A stretch of DNA of 64,000 nt from Dermatemys mawii (GCA_007922305.1 ML677386.1:13063830-13127829); one strand, 5' to 3'; shown: positions 44,096-58,500, counted from the first letter of the stretch. The notes: generated by a model not told the origin, from the sequence alone. Numbers and translations: made by a program.

Positions 44096-45094
44096 TGTCT
44101 GGTGGCGCCAGGGACAGAAATGGGTGGGCAGTGCATCGCAAGGAGGGGTCCTCGCCTGCTTGTGGATGCATTCATCATGTGATGCCATGGCAGGATCCCT
44201 GGAGCAAGGGGCCAGGCCCAGCCTGCGGGACACGAGCCGCCACTGCATAGGTGAGTGCAGAACAGACTTGCTCTCCAACCCCTTCCCTCCTCCTGGGGAC
44301 CTTCCCTCTGTACCAGACGGGGAGAGTCTACACAGTGACCACCACACACCAAAGAGTGGGACCCCCACCCAAGAGAGTGGGTTCCTCCCTGATGCACATG
44401 GGGATGGGGAGTGGCACCTGACCACACTCCACACTAAGGAGCCCCTCTCCCCAGAGCTGTGAGCCTAGTTGCTCCTCCCACCCTGATAGAAACCCGTCCT
44501 CATAACAAGTGGAGCCCTGCCAGCCCTTCCCTCCCCCCGCCACTCCCATATACAGGTGTCAGGGCAACTCCTCAGCCTCAAAGGTCCGAGGCTGCTTCCT
44601 GCACCTCATATTTCACTACTGTAGCTGTGTGTACCAGGGGCACACATCTCCTAGAGCCAGTGTAGTTTTTCCTGTTTCTTCCCTATATCAGACACAGGGG
44701 TCAGGTGGGCTTGGATTTGCAGCATCCACTCTGGTGAGCTAGTGTGAGTCTGTCATTGCCTGTCAACCATAAGTTGGGGCCCAGCCATATTTCCATCCCT
44801 CACTGTCCTACTGCTGCTATACTGCTTAGTATGCTTTAGGTGGGTCTCCTGTGCGCTTCCATTCAAGCGCACAAAGGATTTGTACAGAGAATGTTGGCTA
44901 CGCTGGTCAGCAAAAAGCGGTGACAGATCTAAGAAGTTTTTATAAACCAAGACAGTCAAGTTTAAATACAAAAACAGCTCAAAAGTTAAATGGGCCAATA
45001 CTCATTTTAGAAAGTGGTTCAAAAAATAGAAGCATTCAGTGTGGAAATGGACAGTCCTCTTGAAACAATGCACAAAATAAAATAGTAGGTAAGA
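44096..45094. other. GC-rich then mixed unassigned sequence
   Basis: 44096-44640 is GC-rich with overlapping open frames of up to 134 codons on both strands. None has a domain, and the open frames follow from low stop-codon density in GC-rich sequence. No gene supported. Confidence 0.35.
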
Positions 45095-46990
45095 GTGTGG
45101 ACTGTGAGTAATACTCTCATGGTGATGAGGGATTGGAAAAATATTGGTGAGAAACTGAACAAACATACCAACTGTAATATTCACTTACAGTGTATGGGAA
45201 AGTGGAGAGATTATGCAACGGTCAGTAAATTGGCCTCACTTGTATCTCTTCTTTCAAATTCTCACAGGTCACTGTTCAGGAAAACAGAGAATATGCAAGA
45301 AAAAAATATACTTGTTTGTTGCTTTACCTTTCATTCCAAGGACTGACCCTTGGGGGGCAGTGATGAAACACAAACATTAGAAAGCAGGGATAATTTTCCG
45401 GAGTTGTGTTCTATTTTTTGAAAAATATGATGAGTGATTTGATTTAAATGTACCATGCAGTTTTCATTTAACAAAGCAGAAAATTCAAAATGAGTTGCTG
45501 CACATTGCAGCTGACCTGGTGAAGAAACACATAGCCGAGGATGTACTGAATGTTGGAGTTTATTGCCTGATCTCTGATGAAGGGCGTGCTTTTAAACAAG
45601 AGCAACTTTCCATCTGTGTTTGTTATGCAGCACTGATTTACATGCACACAAGCTAGTTCTCCTGTTTAGAGATTGTTCTGGATCACAAAATGCACAGAGA
45701 ATTTTCCACAGTCTCAAAGAAGGAGCAGAAACATCTCAAATAAGCATTATTACTATAGTGGCTCAGGTTTATGCTGGTGCTTGTTATGTCAGGTGTCACT
45801 AATGGGGTACAGTGGAAAATTCGAAATAACCACCCCCAACCATTTACACCCGTTGTATGCTTCACAAACTTATTCTTGTAGATGCTTGTAAAACAAATAG
45901 AACCGTGGTCAGGATTTTTCAGCATTTTGGAATCACTACGTTGCTATTTTTCCACACCTGAGTACCACAGATTTTTCCATGATGTACAGAAACCCTTAGG
46001 AATCAAGCCCATTGAATTGACTAGTCTGAATGATGTACAGTAGGCATGTAGGTGAAGAAATGTCAGTGCATGAAAATCTACCTTGAAAGCTACCATTTAG
46101 TATCTACCTGAGCTCAGCCAGCCTGGGAAGTAATCAAAGCTTTGTTGAAGCACAGGGTTTACTGCAGCAAGTGCAAAATATTTTACTATACAATTTGTTG
46201 TTTTTTTGATAATCTACTGTCATTAATTCAAGTTACTCACAAGGCACTGCAAGCCAAACAGTCATACTGTCCTCAGCAGCAAAAGTAGTTAGTAGCAATC
46301 CCTCAACTTTAGAAAACATGAGAAATAAAAAATCACAGAAGCATATTTGGGCCAATGTCTTGCAATATGCTGAAAAAGTTGGACTTTCGATTGAGGGAGA
46401 GAAGGATGCAGGTGTTTGGTGACCAATGAGTATTTAAAATGGTATAGATTTAAAACTCAAGGTGTGGAGAGAAAGAATATCTTCCAGTTGAACCACACAA
46501 TCATGAACAAAAGTGGTGTCAACAACTATTTTTCCCTGCCGGTTATTAATGAATGAACAGGGAAAACTAAGGTTTTCCATGGAAATGTTAGTGCTTGCAA
46601 GAAGTATGGATACCATTCTGGCTTGTGAACCTGTTGCAGTTGAATGCTGGAAATCTATGGGAAGATTACAGAAATCAATCCCAGTTTGGTGAAATCTGAT
46701 ATACAAATTGTATGTGCTAATACTGAATCTCATGGACAGGTTGTAGCATTAGAAAATCTGAAATCCACTCTGACAGCCTTGGAATACCCCAGTTTATTTT
46801 AGCTGGCTCATTTAGCACTTCAGGTACTTGTTGGTTCAGTAAAGTCTGCAACTTCCTTCTCAGTGATGCACTGAATTAAAATATGCTTGAGAACAACAGT
46901 CAGTCAAGAAAGGTTTTCAGTTTTGATTATCCTGAACATTGAATCGGATGTTAAAGACATTGATCCTGCAGAAATTATGAAAATGTATCC
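45095..46990 (+). pseudogene. Decayed hAT-like (ZMYM1-like) transposase
   Basis: Collinear fragments in shifting plus-strand frames follow the ZMYM1-like hAT order. DWKNIGEKLNKHTNC (TTF zinc-finger region) lies near 45130, then NELLHIAADLVKKHIAEDVL and SDEGRAFKQEQLSICV (DUF4371-type, 45490-45630). Next come VYAGACYV..NGVQWKIR (catalytic-core region, about 45765-45830), and near the end LRTTVSQERFSVLIILNIESDVKDIDP with a preceding TSFSVMH (hAT dimerisation region, 46850-46980). Many stops and frameshifts show long decay. No introns are apparent. It is the same type as the minus-strand element around the provirus, but more complete at the C-terminus. Confidence 0.72.
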
Positions 46991-49026
46991 TTCTATAGGA
47001 AACAGTTTACTTATACTGGAACAAGAAAGTAAGAGCAAGGTTTTTTTTATTATTCATATTCTTACAAGCTGAATGTGATTTACTGGTGATTTAAGTGTAC
47101 TGAAGCAGATTAGCCACTAGTTTGTGTCAAATATTGTATGCATAAACATGAAATGGTTTTATTAATTATTAAGTAGTAGTCCCTTGGTTTAATGTGCACC
47201 TTAACTATATACAATATCACACACCATTTGCAGATAAAACCACTGCTGTAACTCAATTCTGAATGGCTATTAAGTTTTACTCAGCCCCCGCAATGAATAT
47301 TTTCACTCTGTCTATGCAAATGATACATATGATTTTAATAGCTGTCACTATTTGATTTTTGTTTTTACTCTTTTAACATAATCTGTCCTCAAATGCCCCT
47401 TTATCAAGCCATTGTTGTTGCCTGTTCTGGCAGCTGCCTCACTGTGCTTCAGGCTTTTGTAGGGGTGGTTTATACCCAGGTGGTTCCAGGGAAGTCTCAG
47501 AGACCGTGGGTCCTGAATATCCTGTTGATGCTGGTGCCTGGGGAAGAGCTTTTCTGGTTAAAGGATTTCTGCCTTAGTCTAATCAGAGAGCAGTGTCTAA
47601 AACCTCAACATTGAGACCTGTCTCTGAGGTTATTGGGTCCAGGGGTTGTCAGGGCTATCTGTAATAGTTGTTGCTGCCTTTGCTGTAGTGCGGAAGGGCT
47701 GAATGGCTCCAGTGCTAGGAACAGGAGTTGGCCCTCTCTGAGATCATGTGGTTGGGGAGACATGGTTTCTATGGGCCAGACAATATCAAATTTACATCCA
47801 AAATTTTACTCTGAATTTTGCTTTTGGAAATTTCATCTGTAGTTTCTCTAAGTCTGATTCTCTAAGATGCTCAGCACTTTGAAAGATCCAGTCCTGTTAT
47901 CTTTTTTCTCATTCAGTTTTACAGCATGAGCTCACTCCTGGAAGCTTTGAGTTCCTTGGGAGTTGCGTGCTTAGTATGTCATAGGAACATTCTGCATCTT
48001 CCAGGATCAGGATCTGAAACATTCTTAAATGAAGTGTTTCCATTACTTTGCGGTGGTAAGATGCTTGGAAAACTTCTATTTTGTTTGATCTTACTGTATT
48101 TTTAATCTGGACAATCTTTCTGTTTACTATAGCTTTTGCACCTTTCAAATGTTATTAGTTTGTCCCTCTGGCATGTTCATTCTTGATGCTCTGAGCTTAG
48201 CTGTTTTAGTATATCCATTTTCAAATTATTACGTAAATATCTCCCATTCCTCACAGATTTCTTTTTGAACAAGTAATTAACTTTAATCAGAGACTGAATG
48301 TTTTCATACAGCTGCAGATTCATGTCTTCCACAAACTTTTTATTATGAACAAAAAAACCAACATTTTTTTGTCCAGGGATTATTCCAGGAAGGGATGTTG
48401 CAATTCCAAAGAGGGTATTAGATCAGTGTAGGCTAGACTCTGGTATGATCGCAATGAGTACAAGGATGTGTCCAGTCATATATTACCACACTGAAAATCA
48501 CACGATCAGTGTGAACTATATTAGAAGAAAATACCATAGAAGAAAGAAGGAAAATGGGATTAAAATAGATTCCATTTTTAAACGGTTTTGAAAAACTAGG
48601 TTATAAAAAGTGAGGCCACTTCAATATTTGTTTTAATTATGAAAATAATTTAAACCTTTTTTAAAAACAGTCCACACCACCACCATGTGCTCATGTTTTC
48701 TCACTCACTTCCCTTTCATTTAGCTTTTGCAGCATGTATGATATCTCTGTGCATGATTAAGTGGGTGCAATCACTTGTATTAGTGTTAGCATCATGCACC
48801 AGCCTAAATAGATACAGACAAAAATCCTGTGTCTACTGAAATACATTTGGCATGGACCCAATTATGTATTTATTTTAACCTATTTAGTATTTAAATAGGG
48901 AAAAATCACAAGAATTATTATTCTGAATTCAAGATTAATATTGTATAAAATGGCCACTGCATTTCCAAACACTATACTAACATTTAACTACTCTTCCCAA
49001 CACTCTTTTGAAATAGGTAAATAGTC
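46991..49026. other. Unassigned, no gene seen
   Basis: Short open frames only, AT-rich in the second half. Confidence 0.35.
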
Positions 49027-49115
49027 TCATTTTACAGATGGAATAACTGATCTACTAGGAGATTATAAATTGTGCAAAACCACATAATGAGCTAGTGGGA
49101 GAGTTAGGTTATATA
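49027..49115 (-). mobile_element. MIR-like SINE fragment
   Basis: CTCATTTTACAGATGGAATAACTGA, then GTGCAAAACCACATAATGAGCTAGTGGGAGAG, is the reverse complement of the MIR core. Confidence 0.65.
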
Positions 49116-49389
49116 TTTGTATTCATTACATTTATCTCAAAACTTACATTACAAATGATTTCTCTAACTAACTTATTAAAAATGGGACATCCAACAAAGC
49201 CAACACTCATAGAATATAAACAACTTCTGCAATGTCTTAACACAAAACAGCTCTCAGAAGTTTCTAGTCACTTGTTCAATCCACTAGAACACACTGCCTC
49301 TTACTAATGAGACGGGACCTGTCAAGTAGGTTTTCCATTGCTCTCAGCATGTTATGATAAAACAGCCTTCCATTTGCTTGTATGTATTC
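49116..49389. other. Unassigned, no gene seen
   Basis: One 70-codon open frame, no domain. Confidence 0.3.
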
Positions 49390-49730
49390 CAGTGGTGGGC
49401 AACCTGCAGCCCGTGGGCCAGACGTGGCCTGTCAGGGTAATCCTCTGGCAGGCTGCATGACAGTTTGTTACATTGACCGTCTGCAGGCACAGCCGCCTGC
49501 TGCTTCCAGTGGCCGTGGTTCGCCATTCCCAGCCAATGGGAGCTGTGGAAAGTAGCAGCCAGCATGTCCCTGGAGCTCAAACGTCTCCCCACAGCTCTGA
49601 TTGGCTGGGAACGGCGAACTGCAGCCACTGGGAGCTGCAGGTGGCTGTGCCTGTGGACAGTCAGTATAAACAAACTGTCTAGTGGCCCGCCAGTAGATTA
49701 CCCTGACGGGCCACAGGTTGCCCACCGCTA
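49390..49730. mobile_element. hAT-type MITE, 341 bp
   Basis: Ends CAGTGGTGGGCAACCTG and CAGGTTGCCCACCGCTA are inverted repeats. Internal arms (GGCCTGTCAGGGTAATC with GATTACCCTGACGGGCC, and GGGAGCTGTGG-type blocks) make it palindromic. Flanks ATGTATTC (49382-49389) and ATGTGCTC (49731-49738) agree at 6 of 8, a plausible aged hAT duplication. It is the longer relative of 19721-19878. Confidence 0.75.
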
Positions 49731-51949
49731 ATGTGCTCTGTAGTGAAAGGGTTATGCAGTGGTCAGTGTGATTCCCTGGAATTATGCCAAGCAGTACTCC
49801 TGGAGTTCAGGAGCCAGTGTTGACATCAGGCGGCGCTTCTATCTCTGAAATGGATCTTTACTGGCTCCAGGTGAAGTGGATTACTTTCATACCAGTGAAA
49901 AAGGTCCACAGTAATTGTTTTCAATAACAGCAGTTTATTGAGGAGGAATTACACAAGCAGTAGAGGGGTATATCAAACACAACTCCTATGTCAGACATTA
50001 AAAGCTATATGTTATGAGCTATACATTCCCCTTAACAAGTCTCTCTTTCACAAATGTACACAGACAGGTCCTGTGCTTGCCCCATGCAGTTCTTGCTTGG
50101 CAAACAGAGAAGGGGGTTACTAATTCTTTAGATGGCTTCTTTTCTTCTTGTCTGTTCTTCACAGCCTTCTGGTCTATCTCAGATTCCCCCAAAGCAAGGG
50201 GTCGGTTGCCTTGAGATGCGTCCGTTTCACAGTCCTCCTTGAGCCCAAGTAGCAGAGTGATGGGCTCCTCTGTCTAGCAGCGCTGCAATCTTCTTTCAGT
50301 CTCTATTAAGGAATTCCAACCAAGTAATTTAATTTGCTTGATATTTATACTTTTTTCCTTCAAAGGAGTCCCAAGTCTTAAAAGCAAGCCCAGTGGTTGT
50401 GTGGTTACTAATTTTTCCCTAATTAATACTTTAAGAAGAGACCGGAAAGTGGTGCCAACTGAAAAACACCCCACATCCACTCCTTTATCAATCATTCACT
50501 TCAGCCCCCTGTGTGATGTTCTTCAACAGAGCTGATATGCCCTGGTCAGCCCATGCTCCACTCAGGATGTTCTACACGTGTTATTTACTTTCAAGTGGAC
50601 ATATTTGTCAACTCAAAGATCAGTATTGATCATACACACAGGATGGAGCCAGTGAGTTTCACCTCTGGCATCTGACTGGTGCTAAGAAAAGGATTCTGCT
50701 CCCAGAATCCTCTTCCACAGTTCAGTCATGTCAAGCCATGTTCTCACACCATTCATTCAGTATGGCCACACCAATCTGGCACAATCCTAACAGTCAATAG
50801 TGGATGCTGTGGTTGTTTCAGCTCCATCCTTTGGACCTGAAGGCCTGCACATATCCCCAAGGTTCTGGTTCCACTACTATGATCTATCTTCAAATTGGCC
50901 TACTGTCTAAATGTCCTGTAATGACACCTTCCACAAAACCCCCAGGAACATTTCAAATTTGCTAATGTTACGATCAAACTATGAACACTAGCCAGCTTCA
51001 ATCTTATTTATTTTACCTGGCGTGGTTCCTAGGACTATGTCCAGAACATCCTTTGGTCTTGTTAGTTTGTCAAATAGCCATATATAAACAATAAACAATC
51101 TTGTCCTCCTCTCTCTCTCCCAAAGTTATTACTTCTTAACATCAATGCCTCACAGCTGTCCCTCATTATATATTCAAATTTCCATTGTTCCACACTATTA
51201 CTTTTGTTATTGTAAACTCCTGATACAAGAGAGTTGGAACCATGAATCTGCAGCTATTGGCACTCTTGATATATGAAGGAAAAGAATATCCCATATGAGC
51301 TAACATTTCCTCCTTTCAGATCTCAAGTTCATTAACTCTCCATTGCCTTTCAAATTGCATCTTAAAACATGACTTTTCTCCTTTGCCTAGTGGTGCTGGT
51401 GTGATGATGGAAGGTTTTAATTTAAGTCTCATATGATGAGGTGCTGAGCATCTTCAGTTTCTCTTGAGGTCAGTGGGAATGGAGGAGCATCTGGTTGTTC
51501 AGAATTTCACAGCAGGCACTCAGCATCTGGTAGGATTAGTCCCTAGATACTAACTCAGTTTAGCCTATGCCTGCTTGCAGGCATTTTGAGAACATGAATT
51601 GCCAAATCCTGTGCTCATATGGAGTTTCTTGTTTTGCCTTTCATCGCTATTATTTTCTTTGTTGCAAGAGCTTCTTCGTCAGTTTTTATGTTTTTTCTAA
51701 AGTGAGTGCTTGGTAAATTTATTTTTACATTTCTGTTTCATTTCCTCGTTTATCACACATGACTGGTGGCATTAATGCACTGTCCACTTATCTGTGGGAG
51801 TCACCCTTTGATTGAAAGAGCCACTTAAACAACCATTCTGAAATTCTTCTGCCTCTGGGATCTGGTGTTACCCCTTCCCTTGCCCAATTTGAGTTGCCCC
51901 ATTCTCTTCCTCCTGAAAACTGAGGTAAACCATGGAGGTTTTAGTCCCT
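49731..51949. other. Unassigned, possibly old repeats
   Basis: About 49800-50560 has the look of a dispersed repeat (CAGTTTATTGAGGAGGAATTAC, GCCCTGGTCAGCCCATG), but it has no second copy here and no terminal structure. The rest is unassigned. Confidence 0.3.
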
Positions 51950-52560
51950 TTATTGTATGATTATTTGTAATGCATATTACAGAAGTGCCTAAAAGCCCAA
52001 ATGAGCACGACACCCCATTGTGCTAGGTGCTTTACAGACACAAAGAAAGAGAGATTAAAAGTTTTTTGAGGCAGAGAATAAGTAGTAAATCAACTTGTAA
52101 AAATACATTTTTTTCCTCAAAAGAAATTTCAAACTGAAAATTTTAATTCAAAAAATTTCAGTCACAAAATGTTATTCCCATGAATAATTCAAATGGATTT
52201 AATTTGGTTGGTTGGTTTGGTTGTTTCAAATGAATACCTTTGAAATGACAATTTGTTTTAGTTCAACTTAAACAACATTAATTCAAAGCAAAAAAATTAA
52301 TTTCAAAATGTTGATTCAAAAAGGAAAGGTTTATTTTGTTCTTCATTTTTCCTTGAAGCCATATTTATTTTCAACAGAATATTTCTGCATGGGAGACTTT
52401 GAACAGCTCTGCTAAGTAGACAAAATAGGAAGGGGAGTGAAAACAAAGGCACAGAAGAGTAAAGTCACACAAAAAAAAATCACCAGCAGAGCTAGGAATA
52501 GAACCTTGGTCCCCATCCAGTATTCTATCCATTGGATCACACTACCCCCTGTGGCTCTTG
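51950..52560 (-). mobile_element. MIR-like SINE, split by an AT-rich segment
   Basis: CCCCATTGTGCTAGGTGCTTTACAGACAC (52012-52040) is the reverse complement of the MIR-like tail also present at 21180-21300. AAGGCACAGAAGAGTAAAGTCACAC and AGCAGAGCTAGGAATAGAACCTTGGTCC, then TCTATCCATTGGATCAC (52440-52545), form the core and head. About 52080-52400 between them is AT-rich with TTTCAAA/TTTGAAA palindromes and seems to be a separate insertion. Confidence 0.65.
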
Positions 52561-55500
52561 CCTTTACAGCCCTTGTGCACATGACAATATGTTTTAAAAT
52601 ATTATATAAACTCACATATATGCACATGCATACAACACACACACCTGTTTGTCTGTAGATATCTAGCTTCTTCATATCTTAGAAATTCTAGAAGGTATCA
52701 GTAACAACCAACTTCTAGTTTAGTCAAACATATTTTGGAATGGGAGAGAAAAAATATTTACTTCAGATACTTAGAGGAAGAAGGTTTCTTCCATAATTTC
52801 CTTTACATCTCACTAAACAGGAGACATTGAGCTGAAAGATGAGGGATTTCATATTCTTGCAGAGAACATTATCGAAGCACAGCGCATGACTGGCAACTGT
52901 ATTAATCTTCTCTCGCTATGAGTGAGCCCATACACTGTGTAACATAGGCACATAATCTGGAGCTTCTAAAAGAGCCAGACAACACTTCTGTAAAGCATAA
53001 TATATTACTCTGAAAGAACAATGTCATGGCTCAGAGCAGCCAAGGACTTGGCCTCCAAACTTTGCTTGGATAGCAGATATATTTAACACTCTTTCCCTGG
53101 TACCATCTGCCTTTCTGCTCTTTTTCTCTATGTGAGTAGTAGAGTTAACTTAAAGAACCTTGTTCTCCTACGTAAATTAAGATCTAGTAGCCGCACAAAC
53201 AACAAATGAAAAGGTTTTTTTATTTTCATTTATTTATTTTTGCTTTTTAAGAAGATGATCTCAGATCAGGTTAGAACCCTATGGCTACTAAGATTTTAAA
53301 ACTATCCATATCTGTATGTATCATTGAACTTAATAATTGCTTAATCACAGATGTTTACATGGATCTAACTTATTTTGTTTTACTTTTAGCCAAGTGGTGT
53401 CCTTTTAAAATACAACAAAAGTATAGATAGGTTATGAATAAAAACAAACAACAAAAATAAATCAGTCAAAAGATGATTAAACATGAGAAGCAATATTATT
53501 GCACAAATACTGTGCATTCTTTTTTTCACATTTATTTCCAGAAATTGAGGACAGATTTCATTATGACTTGAATTCAAATATTGGATGACTCACAGTGTGT
53601 GCCTAATATAATCTTCCTTTATTATCACTTCTGAAAAAAAAATCTGTGAAAATAGTGCACATCTGTATAAATGCAAACATAACTGTATGTAAATGTGTCA
53701 AATAAATGTTTAAATAAATGTGTCATGTTTTACAGTCTCTACTTCTATATATTTTCCTGCCCAGATTAAGTAATAAGTAATTCCTAAGTGCTGACCTGAG
53801 TTTGTATATTAAGCTTTTTTTGTGCTATTGGTATGCAAAAATAAATCTTAATGTTTTGTTGTATAAGAATAAAAGGTATTTTTTCCATTCTCGCATAATT
53901 TAAAAACAAGAAGAGGTTTTACTCAAACTTTCCACAAACATCCATTTCCAAAGTTAGCTGTGCTTGTAAGCATACTAAGCTGAAATATATCAAGGCATTT
54001 TTCTTTTTGTCTCTTTTTACGGGGGAAAAAAAAGAGAATGCAGTGCTAACCTTGAGAAACTAGTAGTGAGATTTTAACAAGAGCTCAATGCTCATCTAAC
54101 TCAACACCCACTGAAACTGATTTCAGTGGGAGCAGATGTAGGCTGGTGCTAAGCACTATTGAAAATCCTACCCAAATTAAGGTTGTTCCCACAGTGTTAA
54201 CTGAGCCGCGCTGTGCAGTTTCTTGTTCAATATAAACCTCTTACCAGCGCCTGTAACATTGCTGCCAGGCTCTGGGGAGGTAGGTTTGAATTCTGAAGGT
54301 TGGGGTTGGTGGCTTTTAAGAAATGTTTTCAAGTTCATACATTCAAGGATGCTAGTGTCAGGCACCATACTGCACCCCTGAAATTAATAGGAGATTTGTC
54401 ATTTGCTTCAATGGGATCAGTATCATGAATATAGGACGAGCGTGGACAGTACAAGCATCCTTTATGTAGTCCTACCATTGTATTCTTTCTACTCTAAGGT
54501 GTTTCTAGGGTACCTGTCACTGTGGTCATATCTCAGTCTTGCAATAGTAGCTGCTATTCTAGTTCTGAGCCTTTGAATTATGGCTTTTCTTTGCATGAGG
54601 ACTATAAAATTACAACCCATATCTACCACAGTCGGTTGAGTCATTCCATTACACCTTTTGAACTGTAATTTAAGCCATGTCTCAACCATGATCTCTAGAG
54701 GTCTCTATTACATTAACATATTGTGACACCTAGTTTTTGCTATAGCACTTTTTGCTTGTGGGCCTGCTATGTATACCCCATGAGCAGCTATCCAATTAGG
54801 TATTGCCACTTTGATAATCAGGTTGTCAGCCTGAAATATAAAGAAATATAAGAAAATACTATGGAAGAAATTATGATTTTTTTAATGTTATTTCAGTTCT
54901 TCCTTGTCAATGCTTGACAGATTATAAAAATCCAGACTTTATCATTAAAGAAGAAACTGAAATGAATGTTTACAAATAAAAGACTTCTCATAAAAACTGA
55001 GTTTCCTATTGCCATATAATGAAAAAATACTTTAACCAGTAATAGACATAAGGTGGGGTTTTGTCCAAAAATGTGAGCATTACATGGATTCAGATAAACT
55101 GGATCCAGTTGTCCAATTTGTCCAGTTTACTGTGCGAGCTGGATTTTACAGCACAAAATAAAATAAGCTCCTAAAGACACTGAAGTGTGAGTCAGTATGT
55201 AACACATACTAATAGAAAAGGCCATTAGAATATTTTGTCAGCAGTATACATTTTATGCAAGATTGTTGATGGGTCATTCAGATTCTTATCTACTTTATAT
55301 AGCTCTTGAAGTTAGACGTGCAAACTCTGACACTCACATTTTTACTACTTTAACACAGAGATTATATTAAACATTATTTAATAAAATGAAATTGCCATAT
55401 GCAGTTGTTAGTGAAGACAGACCAGTTTGAACATAAAGTGTGACACAAAATAACCCTTTCCAAAAGAGTCAAAAGGTCCCTGGTAGCTACTGAAAGGAGA

Positions 55501-58500
55501 GTATTGGTAGAGAATCCCATATTTCATTCACCTTCATTGGCCTCCCATCATTTCCAGCTAAACAATGTATGTATCAATTTATATAGCATATCATCATTTG
55601 ATTTAATCTATTACCCATTCCAGGATGTTTTCTCTCCTCTTTTCACTCCTTCTCCCTTTTATCTCTTATTTGCTCTTACCTTCCCTGTTAGACATTGACA
55701 CTGACATTGCTGGGGTGAAAAGGTAGGTCATCCATTTTTATATGAATATGAACAGGTTGGGACTCAGTCTGACTTCAACTAGCAAGGAGTTTTACAGTGG
55801 CCATCACACTCCTGAGAAGTCTATGCCTCCAGCAACCGAAAGTCTAAATCTGGGTTTCTTTTGCTGCATTGTCTCCGTGGAATGCAGCTGTTCTGGAAGG
55901 TCTTGGATGGGTGAAGCAGACCTTAATATGACAGAGTTCAAACCCATTTAAAGTCTTGCTTAATTGGACCAGCCCTTAGTATTCATCCCAAAAGTGAAGA
56001 GAAAGCCATTGGTGTATATGGATTCCCAAGGTGATATGCTCACATGGATCTTTGTAGGAATAGCCCTTCTATCAAGCTTGCAGTAGAAGCAGTGGAGACA
56101 GGGGTGGTGTGGGAGTGCTGTCATGGAGGGAAAGGACTCATCCATGGGCAACCTGTGCAGTGATTGTCAATAAAGCCATTCTGCTCTCTCCTGCTATAGG
56201 TTCTGAGATGAGAATACAAGGAGCAGAGTGGGCTAGAACTCCTCTTTCCCTACAGATGTGGAGGGGAAAGCACACACATCAAATAGGTCCCTGCTAACAT
56301 CTGAGACTAAGACAGCAATGTAGAATACGAATTGCAGTTCATTGTGGAGACTAGTTTTGGGGGAAGATTTTTTTTGATATAAAAACAGTCCTTCTAACAG
56401 CCCAAGCGAAAGCTATGAGAAGAAAGGCTGGAAGAGGGAAGGGTGTACAGCAGTCTATATGAGGGAGGTCAAAGAAAGAGGATCTTGGTACCCCAGCAGC
56501 TCAAGCTTCTAGTATGCCCTTAACACAGAGTAATCTCCATCTTCCTCTTCCTGTAAATACGTTAGTATGTTTGTGTGTCTATAGTTGTGTAAATTAGAGA
56601 CGGCTGTGTTTGTGGTGTCTCTGGGTATAATAGATCCCTTTTTATTTTTTACCCACCAAGAAACCTGATCTTAAATTATTTTTTCCTTACAACGCAGAAG
56701 TCCGTAGAAATATTGTGAGAGGCCAGACAGTAAGATATTATGCTGACATTCATGCCCAAGCTTACATTCTCAGAGAAGAAGCTGAACAACTCCATCTCTG
56801 TGGCATGCTGATAAGACAAAATATGCATACTTTGATACTGTCTGTAGTTGATAGGGTGCTGAAGATAACAGAGCTCCAAATCAATGGTTCCTCTGGGTAC
56901 GAAAGGTGCTTTATACACAATAATATTTATTCTTTGGCATTTAGGTTCAGGGACAACATTCAGCAGGATGATTCTAATAAGTGTGGGGATGGGGTAGAGA
57001 AAATAATGGCACTAAAACTAGTAATTCCTCCAAGATTTTTTTAAAAACAAAACAGGGAATAAAGTAGCAATTAGAAATTTGAGTGCTGGCTACTTCTTAT
57101 GGTATCCTTACAGTTTTTCCAAAGCCCTCTGAAATATATGTCTTAGATTTTTGATTGAGAGTCCACTGGGTAATTCCAAAGAGTACTGAAAGATCAACAG
57201 ATAGGACCCTTTACCTTTGAAATAGGTGATTTGCTATGCTGTTACACTTTCCCTTTCTCTGGCACCACCATTTTTGTTAGCAAGCAAGCACTTGATGCTG
57301 CCCGATGTGTTTGGTGCTCTCATGAGCACAACTGCAGACAGGTGCAACTGCCTTTCTGACAGGCCCAAAAAAACAGCCCTCCTTCAGGCTCTGTGATTGA
57401 CATAGGGAGTCTGCTGGCTGTGTGCAGAAAGCAGTCAGACTTGGCAGCTGTCATTTCAGTTCCAAACTGGATGCTTATCTGCCCCCAAACTCCCTTCCAT
57501 TGTTTTCCTGAGATATGCTACCCTGATCAAACAGACATATGGCCAGCTAACCAATCCACCAGAACACTTCCCACTGTAGTGTCTTTCATTGAAGGATATC
57601 AGTGAAGCGCTATAATACCTCTGGTAAATTTCAAGAGGTTTCTAATAAACAGCAAGTAGCTGGTTTTATAAATAAGAAGCAAGTTAGATAAGAAACTTGA
57701 AGTAGTTCAGGTTTTCATGCCTATACTTCAAGTATCCTTGTATTTTTTTATTTACTTATTTATTTTTTACTATTTTTTAAAGCTAAACCAGCTGAGGTTG
57801 TAAAATTTGATGAATCTCCCAACTTTACATTAAGAAGAGATTGAGAAATGTTTTCCTATTTTTTTGTATTTAAAAAATAAGATTGTTTTAATGGTTAAGG
57901 GGGGAAGCTGTATTCAGTTTTGACTGTCACTGTCTAATTAATAGCTATATAGAATACAACTTCATAGTTAAGATGCACTGTTTCATAGTTATTGCCTGTA
58001 GCTAAATTTCTGAATCTTTACTCATCTCAATTCCATTGTGCCTGACTAAATAATATGATTAAACCCAGAGTACTGTAAATGTAGCCATGAAAATGTTGAG
58101 ATGTGTGTTCTCAGCCAAGTATTTCCTTTTAAGTGTTACTTTCCAAAGAAACCTCATTCAAGGAAAAAAATAAATTCTCATGAAAATGGAATAATGCAGT
58201 ATTTGAAATTTTAAAACTTGCATATTCTAATAAATTTGGGAAGCAAACCTACAAAAGAAGAGTTGAGAATGCTGCCATAACTATTACATTGATGTATTTT
58301 CCAGTAAAGAGAACTAGCCACATTCAGTGCTGGTGTTATCCAGTGCAATTCCACAACAGTCATATATATTAGGTTCTTCACATTGCGTCTGGTGATCAGA
58401 TAGACATTTGTAATGTTATGACACTCAGTGCCTAGTTGGAAAACAAATACTATCAGCTTTTCCTACCCAAATTATATAGGTTCAGGGAAACAAGGAAGTA

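Noticed and set aside
44058..44462. 134-codon plus frame and overlapping minus frames of 105-120 codons
   Set aside because: Several frames are open at once in GC-rich sequence, with no domain or conserved pattern.
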